14,346 nucleotides of DNA, taken from NCBI GenBank assembly GCA_027577415.1, contig JANBQS010000626.1, positions 1 through 14,346 of the forward strand, written 5' to 3'. The stretch is from Coemansia sp. RSA 922. Its lineage: Eukaryota > Kickxellomycota > Kickxellomycetes > Kickxellales > Kickxellaceae. This document shows, one piece after another, positions 1-7,226 of the stretch. A program made the translations under genes and the position numbers. The notes below the pieces were generated by a model. That model saw nothing but the letters and a program-made list of their open reading frames with translations. It made no database searches and was not told the origin of the DNA. Within the stretch, counting starts at the first letter, position 1. Each line of letters starts with the position of its first letter.

Positions 1-72
1 ACTTGAATAGGGCCTTTACCCTAAGCTATCTAATGGGCTCCGCCCGCACAGGTTCGAACCCTGTAGTCGACG
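1..72 (+). tRNA. tRNA-Ser(UGA), 5' end cut off by the window, with intron at 8-27
   Basis: The 3' half of a serine tRNA is visible. Positions 2-7 give C32-T33-TGA-A37, so the anticodon TGA lies at 4-6. After a 20-nt intron at 8-27 come A38 and the 3' anticodon-stem strand TCTAA at 29-33. A long variable arm follows (GGGC 35-38, loop 39-41, GCCC 42-45), as expected of tRNA-Ser. The T arm is ACAGG / TTCGAAC / CCTGT at 48-64, all five pairs intact, then the 3' acceptor strand at 65-71 and discriminator G72. The intron sits at the canonical 37/38 site and can form its own stem, TAGGG with CCCTA. The D arm, 5' acceptor strand and 5' anticodon-stem strand lie outside the window, so the pairing of TCTAA with an expected TTAGA could not be checked. 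The intron boundaries are inferred from loop geometry. Confidence 0.85.
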
Positions 73-77
73 TTTTT
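73..77 (+). terminator. RNA polymerase III terminator of the tRNA
   Basis: Five T residues follow the discriminator base directly, the standard Pol III stop signal for a tRNA gene on this strand. Confidence 0.75.
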
Positions 78-1162
78 GACATTATTTATTTTTGAATTAT
101 TTATTTTGACAATTCATATTCCCATCTCTATTTCTTTTTGGCTAGTGTTCACATGTATTCCTGGAATATTCAATGGCGCATGCTTCCATGATTTACTAGT
201 AGTTTATTCAATCACATTTTTATTAATATTTTATGAACTTTTAGGCTGTGAGTGGCTAATAAGAACTAAAAAAAATACTGCATATGCATGCTGATATTAA
301 TGCCACCATTAAGGCTACTATTGATCAGCTGGCATGATATTGCTTTAGATTATTCTTGCCATTTGCACTAAGGCAGTAATATTAGTTAATGAGGAATATT
401 TGGCCATGTCTCTGGGAGAGCCCATTTTGTATTATTACCTGAGAAATAAATGCCACACAGCAAGTTATGCCTCATCTAGGGATGAGCCACCATCTGGGCT
501 ATAGAACTTGTGGCTAGAGATGCCTTGGCTTTTAAATTTGCTTTCTCTATCCAATTTTACTAAGTATTTATTAAACGTAAAATTCTACTTTTTACAGAAC
601 ACTTGTTCAAGTGATGCACTTACATTAGAGACAACCAAGGATTGTTAATTTATTTATTATGAGCAACTAATCAAGAACAGACCATGAGCACACAGATGAC
701 AAAAGATATGATCAACAAGAAATTGTGTAGTAGTTTTCTTTAGCTAATTTTAGAGTAACATTTATTACTATATTCCACAAACTACATGTACATAAAAAGT
801 ATTAACATTGGTGGAGGACCTGTCTTTTCCCTTTCTCCCCCTTTCTCTTTTGTGTTTCCTCCTGTCTCTCCCTGTTTGTGAGCATTGGTGTTAAAGTGGT
901 CATTTTAATTGCCTGCCAAGTCTTTCAGTTAGTGACTCTGATACATTTTTCACACCATTTGCATCACCTGTTCTTGTCTCATTTTCTCCCTCTTTGTTTC
1001 CCCCTTTAGTCCCTTCTTTGACAATGTCTTCAAGCTCCCTTTTTTGCATGCCCTCTGCCCTTTGATGGCAAGGGTGTTATTTTTGTTTAGTTGCATAAGA
1101 TGCACAACTTTGCCCATGGTTGTAAGCTGGATGCCTAGGAGTAAGAAATTGTTGCTTCCATT
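78..1162. other. Gene-free, CpG-erased AT-rich DNA
   Basis: No reading frame here has credible coding character. The open stretch at 76-294 would encode a run of hydrophobic residues from AT-rich DNA and has no recognisable domain. A pyrimidine-rich segment lies at about 825-880 and another at about 975-1020. Only two CpG dinucleotides were found by hand (near 177 and 576). I read this as decayed repeat DNA next to the Gag remnant. Confidence 0.5.
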
Positions 1163-1576
1163 ATGGCCAACCTGGCCAGTGCTGCTGACACTTGGCTTCA
1201 GGGCAGTCAGGATGACCAGGGTGTTTGGGCCTACAAAAAGAAGTCATATATTGAGGCCATTTCAAAAGCATACACACCACATGATGACTTGACACATGCA
1301 GAGCTTGAACTCTCCAAGGCCAAGCAGATCATTACTGTTGCTGACTACACTGAGCATTTTAAGGCTATTGTCAGCCACATCCCTGACATGGCAGATGCTG
1401 AATTAAGCTGCTGGTTTACTTTTGATTATAAAGATGAAGTCATGCAGAAGGTCATCATGGAGCAAGCCTCTTCATTTGATGATGCAAATACTTTTGCATA
1501 CACCAAGGACCTTTTTACAACCAACCATCATTTTACACTCACACCAACTACAACACATACCTTGGTTGTTTGCTGA
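1163..1576 (+). pseudogene. Ty3/gypsy-type Gag (Retrotrans_gag-like) remnant
   Basis: An open stretch of 137 codons has the layout of the Retrotrans_gag domain (PF03732 type) of LTR retrotransposons. Near the start is ADTWL; then W22 with a YKKKSYIEAISKAYTP segment (the W..f...l...f.P pattern); then an ELELSKAKQ helix; then VADYTEHFKAIVSHIPDM, which matches the typical sV.eYt..F..L...ip.m core; then a CWF...KDEV stretch. Gag normally assembles the cytoplasmic particle in which the element is reverse transcribed. In-frame stops lie just upstream (TAG and TAA near 1134-1145), and no protease, RT or integrase follows, so only a fragment survives. It lacks CpG almost completely, like its surroundings. 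The family call is from motif pattern only; a copia-type UBN2 Gag is the alternative. Confidence 0.6.
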
Positions 1577-1850
1577 TGGCTTATTAGCAATAAACAAGAA
1601 ATAGTCTAAAAGATAGAAAATAAATCAAGTGGAAGAAAACTATTAGATAGTAAAAATAAAAGTAAGTTGTACTATCACTATCAAAGGAACAAAGCAATCA
1701 CACAACCTTACATATGAATTGACAGTTTTTTTGGTATCCTATTTATAATCTAACTGTTATTACTAATAATGATTTAAATATTTCCACCCAACATGGACAA
1801 AGCTTATTTCAGTTGCTAACCACTAATTGCCAATTGACAACTGCCAAAAA
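1577..1850. other. AT-rich spacer between two retroelement remnants
   Basis: No coding stretch, RNA gene or terminal repeat was recognised. The segment is very AT-rich and has no CpG. Confidence 0.4.
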
Positions 1851-2906
1851 ATGTTGCACCATCTAACTGCAGCCTCAGTGATGTCAGCTGAAACTGATAG
1901 GCCTATGCTGGAGTATTGCAAACTGCAAGTCCATGGGCCTATTCCTGCTGCCATACCCATAGCACCTGCCCAGAACGTTGTTCTCCCTTCACTCACATTT
2001 ATGAGTCAGAATATCTGTGGGGTTGGAGGTGGGAGAACTATGTCAAAGGGCAAGGCATCATTTTTGAATATCCATACAGAGGGGCATAAACCTACACCAG
2101 ATTTCATCTACATCCAAGAGCTCAAAGAAAAGAGTGACCCAACTGACCATCTCAGAAAAGCTCTTCCTGAGTATAAACCTCTTATTGGAATTGATGTCAT
2201 ACCTAGTGATGTAAGTCCATATATAACAGTGTAGCATGTGCAATATGCATCCAGCATATACACCTTTATACTAAAGCATGCCATCTTGTCATATTCTTCT
2301 ATTACTGCACTATAGATTTCAGATGTTACACCAAGGATTGAGTATGATACAGCAATCTTAGTCCATCATAATCATGGGTTTGACAGTGCTATTTTACAGT
2401 CTGAACATAGCTCTTTCACCAGGATGATTGTGGAAATACCATCACTTAACCTCCTACTTGTAAATATCCATGGCCTACCAAAGGTATTGGATGACAAGTG
2501 CCACTACTTTGGGCACCTTATTGACCTGCTGCCAAGGTACAAAAGGAAGGGGTGGACAATAGTTCTTGGGGGCAACTTTAATGTTGCCTTAAATAATTAT
2601 GACCATATTATACCCAGGGCATTGGAGGCAGGCCATGACTCTATCTGGCATCTTTGCACACTGCTAGATGTGATCGACATTGCAGACTATTTGTACCCAC
2701 CTGGTTATGGCAGAAGTCTGGCACACAAGTCCCAGCCTACCTTTGCACCCACACCATCAAAAGGCATATAAGGTGATCCCATTCACATCTCTCAGATTGA
2801 TTTGTTCTTGGTACCCATGCACATAGTGTACACTTTTCATTTCAATACATTCATGAAAATGACATTGGCCATACCTGAGACATGTGTGGTTGTGTTTTTA
2901 GTATAG
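1851..2906 (+). pseudogene. Endonuclease/exonuclease/phosphatase (EEP) domain remnant, non-LTR retrotransposon type, with intron and broken active site
   Basis: Two coding blocks in one frame make up an EEP domain, the DNA-nicking endonuclease of LINE-like retrotransposons. Block 1 (1851-2210) has the metal-site QN motif (FMSQNICG) and DFIYIQELK, where E is the usual metal ligand. Block 2 (2316-2771) has YDTAILVHHNHG, LLLVNIHGLP and TIVLGGNFN, normally GGDFN. The similarity runs on past a TAA at 2769-2771 to the C-terminal SQIDLFLVP motif (usually SRIDfilv) and stays open to TAG at 2904-2906. The blocks are separated by 105 nt starting GTAAGT and ending TATAG, with phase 0 kept. Defects: the stop at 2769, catalytic Asp changed to Asn at 2574-2576, Arg changed to Gln in the last motif, no clear SDH motif, and no reverse transcriptase downstream. 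The first ATG in the frame, 1851, is an uncertain start. Confidence 0.65.
2211..2315 (+). other. Probable spliceosomal intron inside the EEP remnant
   Basis: The segment begins with a perfect GTAAGT donor and ends with CTATAG. It contains TACTAA at about 2269, a branch-point-like site some 45 nt before the acceptor. It carries in-frame stops, and removing its 105 nt rejoins two EEP blocks in the same frame (phase 0). This rests on the sequence signals; no transcript evidence is available. Confidence 0.55.
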
Positions 2907-4069
2907 TAAATATAAATTCAAAAAAAAGACAAGAGAAGAAACTCCCTGATCCCCTGCCCAGTGCTGAGCAGGAAAAGCATATAAATACTAAAAAGAATAC
3001 TTTGATGATCACAGCCAACTAATGCCTGTTGTGACATCACATATGAGTGCTGTGTGAAAATAGCTGTGATTTGATATCATGTACTAGTACATTTTCATCC
3101 ACTCACTTCTTGATATTTGGCAGTCCAGATATACCTGCTCAGACCATTCTATTGCCAGAGCATGACATCAGTCAACTCCAAAAACAAAAATAATAAAAGA
3201 AATACTTTCTAACCCCTCATCAAGATACTGGGGAGGCAAGAAAATAAAACAAAAAAATCAACATATGTCCATTGCTAAAGCATCCACATGTGACAATTGC
3301 AGCACACCTATCTGACCTCTGAGAGTCTGGCCAGTATTAGTATTGCCGATATTGAATAAAATAGATATTGGGACCAAATCCAAATTGTATGTTCAACTAT
3401 GCAGGCTTAAAGAGAAGTGCATTTATATAATATTCACCTTTCATTTAGTTTTAATTTTGTTATGCATGCCTTAATACTTGTTAAGTAAGGTAAACATTTG
3501 ACTAGTAGCATGTTAATAAAGCCATGCCAGTATATACTTCAATGTTTCTCCTTCCAGCAACCTCTCATGTATAATTAAGACAAAGGCTAATCTAATATGT
3601 TTGTAATGCAGATCTAATCTGAACCACTTAGCTATTGACTCAGAGCAAGTGATGTGGGTTAAGCCATTTTTACCATAGTACAAGAAGTCTGTTTATTTAT
3701 GTTTTCCAAATTAACACTCTATATCAGACCATGTTTGTAGTGGGATTTTGGGGAAATCCACTCTTGTGGCAGGACATGTGGAAACCTTGCAACCAAATTT
3801 TTGTTGCGGATGGGTTTTGCTTTTATGCAGCTAGGTTCTACTTTTTTTGCAATAAAAATGGAGATTTTACCCCCCCCCCCTATTTCTCAAGTTGGACCAT
3901 TTTTGCAGACTGCTCAGCACATCCCTTGCCTCGCTGTGCCTGGTACTTTCTCGCAGTTTACTTCTATTATTATTCTATTTTATATATCCTGCACATGCTG
4001 ACTTCAACAACAACCACTCCATCTCTCTTCTTTATAACTCCAACACCTGTGTTTTCACTCTCATCACAT
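2907..4069. other. Gene-free decayed DNA with a C11 run
   Basis: No reading frame here looks like a gene. The open frames at about 3731-4096 are made from low-complexity T-rich and C-rich DNA. An uninterrupted run of eleven C lies at 3870-3880. CpG stays nearly absent up to about 3800 (only near 3348 and 3808) and reappears from about 3930, which marks the right edge of the CpG-erased block. Confidence 0.45.
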
Positions 4070-4291
4070 TCAATTCTTTTTAGCATTGTTTATTAAATAT
4101 ACTTTTGGCTGCGGCTTTGAGACTGAAGGCAAAGAAACTGCAACAGTCGGAGCAGGCTCATGTGGTTTATTGTAGCACTTCAACACCCGCAAAGAAAGCT
4201 TGCTAAGGATGACCAAAATGGTTAGATAGACTACTACTACCAGTATTTGAGATAGTAGGGTATGTTCAAATGTACATATGTATGTAAACAT
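4070..4291 (-). CDS. Hypothetical small single-pass membrane protein
   Basis: A 73-codon frame runs from ATG at 4291 down to 4070. It has one strongly hydrophobic segment at about residues 13-32 (LSQILVVVVYLTILVILS), then a basic stretch with KLSLRVLKCYNK and a proline-rich tail. This would fit a small membrane-anchored protein with a cytoplasmic tail. No family is recognised. An AATAAA occurs near the 3' end, overlapping the last codons, and the upstream leader on this strand is pyrimidine-rich, but no TATA box is clear. It may be a chance frame. Confidence 0.25.
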   Translation of the reverse strand: MFTYICTFEHTLLSQILVVVVYLTILVILSKLSLRVLKCYNKPHEPAPTVAVSLPSVSKPQPKVYLINNAKKN

Positions 4292-4769
4292 CAAATAGAG
4301 GCACCTACTGTGCGAATAATAGAGAGAGAAAAGGCAAAAGAGTAGCTTTCAAGTATGCAAATATGGTTAGAAAGAGAGACAATAAGGCACGACTTCGAGC
4401 AAGGCAATTACAGGCAGTTTGGATCTCCCAACACACGTACTAGATTAGTTGTCTATTTTGGAATCTTGTTTTGTCATACGTAAGCTGAGAGGCTTGCATC
4501 AGCCAAAGAAGATAAGAGGAGTAAGACGGAAATCCAAGCCTCTTTCTTTTCTCAGCAAGAGCCCCCTTATCTGCAGACATACTCCTGCATGAGTCCATTG
4601 TCTGAAGCAGGTTGGTCATATGGCTCAGTTTGACAAGAGCAAAAAAATCAAGGAGCAGACCTGCATGCTGACATTATTGGTGGATGGCAAGAAATACAAT
4701 TGGCCACACAGCTTCTCTCCCTCCACGCAAAATGCACAACACTGGGAGACAGCAAGCAAAAGGCGATGG
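4292..4769. other. Intergenic region without a clear gene
   Basis: CpG is present at moderate levels here, unlike the region to the left. A 58-codon plus-strand frame (ATG 4620, stop 4794-4796) runs through the TATA box at 4770 and is not convincing as a gene. No RNA gene, terminal repeat or promoter other than the one at 4770 was recognised. Confidence 0.4.
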
Positions 4770-4776
4770 TATAAAA
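4770..4776 (+). promoter_or_regulatory. TATA box
   Basis: TATAAAA lies 121 nt upstream of ATG 4891, and the DNA between is a long pyrimidine-rich leader. This is the same geometry as the TATA boxes of the two 120-aa genes further right (110 nt each), which argues for a real core promoter. The protein it serves is unclear. Confidence 0.5.
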
Positions 4777-4879
4777 AGAGATGCTGTCAGGGCTAGCCAC
4801 TCCTTTTCTTCTCTCTTTTTCTCACCACCATCACCTCCTTTTCTTCTATACAGCTATTGTCTATTCTTTTTTTCCCAAC

Positions 4880-5246
4880 ACATACTCACGATGTACTTTC
4901 CAAGGTTCTCCTACAAGCCCAGTCAGCGGCGAGCAAAGCTGCCGGACCCTCACACTCACTTCTATTAACACAAACACACAAGCACTCTTTATCACCCGAT
5001 TAATACTCACACATGCCATTGCCACTTCAAGGGCAGATGCTCAGTCCGGCAATTCTCAAGACCAGCCAAATCCAAGTCGGCAACCAAGGCAGCCGGACTC
5101 TCACACTCACTTCTTTTAACAAAAACACACACGCACTCTTTATCACCCGATTATTACTCACCCACGCCGCTGTCACTTCAAGGGCGGATGCACAGTCCAG
5201 CCATTCTCAAGAACCACCTAATCCAAGTCGGCGACCACGGCAACTA
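4880..5246 (+). repeat. Imperfect tandem repeat, period 151 bp, about 2.4 copies
   Basis: Two nearly full copies start with CCGGAC at 4942 and 5093. They share, in order, CTCACACTCACTTCT, CACTCTTTATCACCCGATTA, CACTTCAAGGGC, ATTCTCAAGA and ATCCAAGTCGGC. A more diverged partial copy precedes them at about 4880-4941 (TACTCAC..ATG.....TTCCAAGG). The period is not a multiple of three, yet one frame of about 50 codons stays open in each copy with mostly conservative changes (TSRADAQS and PNPSR are shared). Confidence 0.75.
4891..4968 (+). CDS. Very short ORF behind a TATA box, possibly a first coding segment
   Basis: ATG 4891 is the first start codon at a sensible distance from the TATA box at 4770; an ATG at 4781 would lie before the expected transcription start. 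The frame gives only 25 residues, basic and proline-containing, before TAA. It lies in the first, partial copy of the 151-bp tandem repeat, and the repeat changes frame from copy to copy. Either the real product is spliced or the locus is a promoter with a degraded gene. No family is recognised. Confidence 0.2.
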   Translation: MYFPRFSYKPSQRRAKLPDPHTHFY

Positions 5247-5450
5247 TTACAACAAGGGCACAAATCGATACTACAGATATGCGAAAAATTCCAACCTGTT
5301 TATATGTAAAAATAATCTTCTTTTTGTTTGTAGGCTGGACCTGGGAGTGACTCACGGGGCACTCACTAAATTCGTTTTCCAAGTCGCGCTTGTATGTCTA
5401 CCATTGGGGGTTTAGCTGTGGATATGGTTATTTTGGTATGACAGCGGGAG
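5247..5450. other. Non-coding stretch after the tandem repeat
   Basis: Open frames continue out of the last repeat copy for a short distance (GNYYNKGTNRYYRYAKNSN in one frame) and then fade. A GTAAAA...TTTGTAG pair at about 5308-5333 looks splice-like but encloses less than 30 nt, too short for an intron. Confidence 0.3.
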
Positions 5451-5604
5451 CATGTCAGTCTCAGGTAGGTGGGTCTCCTTTTCGGCAGATGGACATTTTT
5501 TGTCCTGAGCCGGAGGGATCTTGACCCTTTCATGCATGTAAGTCTCCGGCAGGCGTGTCTCTTCTGACAAAACGGGCTTCTGCTCTGAGCTGGGGAATGA
5601 CCCT
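5451..5604 (+). repeat. Imperfect tandem duplication of about 80 bp
   Basis: Two copies begin CATGT.AGTCTC at 5451 and 5535. Both contain GG.AGG.G.GTCTC and CTGAGC.GG, and they end in GACCCT at 5523-5528 and 5599-5604. The copies differ by several small indels. The function is unknown. Confidence 0.6.
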
Positions 5605-5622
5605 TGCTATGCTGCAGACCAA

Positions 5623-5820
5623 ATGACTACTATCCACAACGAGCCCAATGGTAGACTTCGCATGGCAGGAATGGTGAAGAAGAGAGTGTCCTGGGGGTTG
5701 CAACTGGTGTCCGGCCTTGTAAATATAGTATTTTTACTGGCATTCTTTGGCTTTTACTATAACGTACTTGACTGCCCTTGCCATTTTCTAGCCTTGTGCG
5801 TAGTAAATTGGCAGTGGTGA
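5623..5820 (+). CDS. Hypothetical small membrane-type ORF
   Basis: A 65-codon frame starts at ATG 5623. It has a basic amphipathic start (MVKKRVSWGLQL), a hydrophobic stretch at about residues 29-48 (SGLVNIVFLLAFFGFYYNVL) and a Cys-containing tail (DCPCHF). It would fit a single-pass membrane peptide. There is no TATA box at the usual distance and no family match, and the opposite strand is open over part of it, so a chance frame is quite possible. Confidence 0.2.
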   Translation: MTTIHNEPNGRLRMAGMVKKRVSWGLQLVSGLVNIVFLLAFFGFYYNVLDCPCHFLALCVVNWQW

Positions 5821-6134
5821 TAAATAGTTCTTGTTGTTCTAGCCAAACAGCAAAAGCCAACTCTGTGGGGCATGGTTCCTGAGCCCGTTGGACTTGATGG
5901 GTTGCTTAGCGAGTGCATAAACTCGGCATAGCCATGTGAAGTAATAACTTCCGCCATTTAGCCAAGTCCAAGCGACAGACAGTTCTGGTCACTTAAAGGG
6001 GGTGGTGGAGATGCCAACTACTCTGTTAGCCATTAGGCTAACCAAAGTACATGATAGCAAGTAGAATATAAGAGCAAATGTAATATAATAAATAAGCAGA
6101 TGTGAATAATAACGAACTAAATAACCCCTTTTCT
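5821..6134. other. Intergenic, no gene seen
   Basis: No credible coding frame on either strand. The right part (about 6060-6120) is AT-rich. Confidence 0.35.
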
Positions 6135-6218
6135 ATCTTGCAGAGAAGCGGGCCATATATACTGGCCCACTCAGTAATTGTCTCGTCCCCCTTGGGCAGC
6201 AGCTCAGCGGGTCTCAAC
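6135..6218 (-). repeat. Arm A of a dispersed 84-bp inverted repeat
   Basis: The reverse complement of 6135-6218 matches 14177-14260 at roughly three quarters of positions over equal lengths. The longest shared blocks are CTGAGTGGGCCAG and GCTTCTC, each beginning GTTGAGA and ending AAGAT. Both copies are open in the corresponding frame and share the residue pattern EWAS.YG.LL.K. It contains the hairpin GGGCCA/TGGCCC at about 6151-6169. Confidence 0.65.
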
Positions 6219-6379
6219 AAACGTGTTGGCCCAGCCTACTAATTCTCCCTATCATTACTCGCCATACGTGCTGCCTCCACTCCAACAAGGACAAACCCAC
6301 AGTATTGCCCACATCATCAATAGCTGCGGTACGTTCTTCCTGTTTCTTTTTAACGAAATAGCAAAGCTTTGTCATTCGA

Positions 6380-6425
6380 GTCTACCTGTTGCATAGAAAG
6401 CTGTCTACCTGTTGCATAGAAAGCT
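6380..6425 (+). repeat. Perfect 23-bp tandem duplication
   Basis: The 23-bp sequence starting GTCTACCTG and ending GAAAGCT occurs at 6380-6402 and again, without change, at 6403-6425. Identical copies suggest a recent event. Confidence 0.9.
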
Positions 6426-6562
6426 TTGGAAGAAAACATTTATTTTTGGACGCCCCAGTTACAACTTCTTCAACACTCTTTAAGGCTCTTCTGGGGTTTA
6501 AGAGGAGATTGCACCACATTTGGGGGAGAACTGGAGCAGATTTCATTTTTTGTCTCCTCACG

Positions 6563-6588
6563 GTGGGTATAAAAACCCACTTGGCACC
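6563..6588 (+). promoter_or_regulatory. Core promoter of the 6678 gene: TATA box inside an inverted repeat plus downstream element
   Basis: TATAAAA at 6568-6574 starts exactly 110 nt before ATG 6678. GTGGGT (6563-6568) and ACCCAC (6575-6580) form a 6-bp inverted repeat around the box. CCCACTTGGCACC (6576-6588) matches CCCACTTGACACC at 7722-7734 in the promoter of the paralogue in 12 of 13 positions. The leader that follows is pyrimidine-rich. Confidence 0.75.
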
Positions 6589-6677
6589 ATTCTTTTTCTT
6601 TCGCTCGATGCAAATAATTATTCTGATCTCGCTTTATCTCACCTTTAACATAGGACTACGTTTTTTTGTTTGCCACA

Positions 6678-7040
6678 ATGTTACACCCTACTGGAGTTTC
6701 TTTTGGTGATCCTAATATGATTTTTGTAAAGTACGTGAAGGTGGATGGTGTTACCAAAATCTCTTATGTATTTAGTCAAGACAGTATCACTCGTTTAGAG
6801 ACACTGCTAGAAGCCGAACACCATTTAAATATTTCTGAGGCAGTTAACCGTGTAGATAATCTTGTTAGGGCCCAGTTTGACATGCAATCTAAATTGGTTG
6901 GGTGTTTAAGCGAAAGCTCGCCATTTGTTAATAGGAGTTGCAAATTCATACTAGTTGGAAGTGCAGCAGACTTGAGTCCTGTGCTTGGTAAGACCTCTAG
7001 CATATTCATCGGAGTCGTTCCAGAAAATAACCAAATCTAG
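6678..7040 (+). CDS. Small hypothetical protein, 120-aa family, member 1
   Basis: Intact 120-aa frame. ATG 6678 is chosen because it is the first ATG after the TATA box at 6568, and because the resulting length equals that of the paralogue at 7823. Ungapped alignment of the two gives 29 identical residues of 120 by hand count, including DPN.IF..YV (11-20), VR.Q.D (63-68) and CK.I.VG.A.D (88-98). No signal peptide, membrane segment or known catalytic motif is visible; the predicted protein is a soluble alpha/beta mix with two Cys (76, 88). The N-terminus is short and polar. The TAG stop is followed in the same frame by 61 more codons (see 7041-7226). The function is unknown, and I do not recognise the family. 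Confidence 0.75.
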   Translation: MLHPTGVSFGDPNMIFVKYVKVDGVTKISYVFSQDSITRLETLLEAEHHLNISEAVNRVDNLVRAQFDMQSKLVGCLSESSPFVNRSCKFILVGSAADLSPVLGKTSSIFIGVVPENNQI

Positions 7041-7226
7041 TCACTAACAAGTCAATACACTCAGTATGCTAGACGTATCACCTTTATCGACTTTACATTA
7101 GCAAAAGTTGATGTCTCATTTAATGCCATTAGAATAAATGGCAGCACAGTTCCTCTGATAGGTAACCAGTATAGCGAGCGTGAATGTTGGGTATATTTAA
7201 CCATACTTAAGAGTGAGAATAGTTAA
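7041..7226 (+). pseudogene. In-frame orphan fragment behind the 6678 stop, like the C-terminal half of the 13790 protein
   Basis: After TAG at 7038-7040 the frame stays open for 61 codons to TAA at 7224-7226. It has no early ATG. Its tail, with INGSTVPLI...CWVYLTILKSE, resembles ANGCAVPIE...TFFIYIRGK in the minus-strand protein at 13790-13455. The likeliest reading is the 3' half of a further paralogue left by a tandem rearrangement. Stop-codon readthrough of the 6678 gene would give a protein of about 181 residues and is the alternative. Confidence 0.4.

Noticed and set aside
76..294. 72-codon hydrophobic frame right after the tRNA
   Set aside because: Low-complexity translation of AT-rich DNA that starts inside the Pol III terminator; no promoter, motif or codon character of a gene.
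3731..4096. 121-codon plus-strand frame
   Set aside because: Aromatic- and Pro/Ser/Thr-rich translation of T-rich and C-rich DNA running through the C11 run; two other frames are open over the same place, as expected of low-complexity DNA.
4620..4796. 58-codon frame with a basic, Trp-containing product
   Set aside because: It reads through the TATA box at 4770 and has no promoter, poly(A) signal or known motif.
5308..5333. GTAAAA...TTTGTAG as an intron
   Set aside because: It encloses under 30 nt, below a workable spliceosomal intron length, and no coding frame on both sides demands it.
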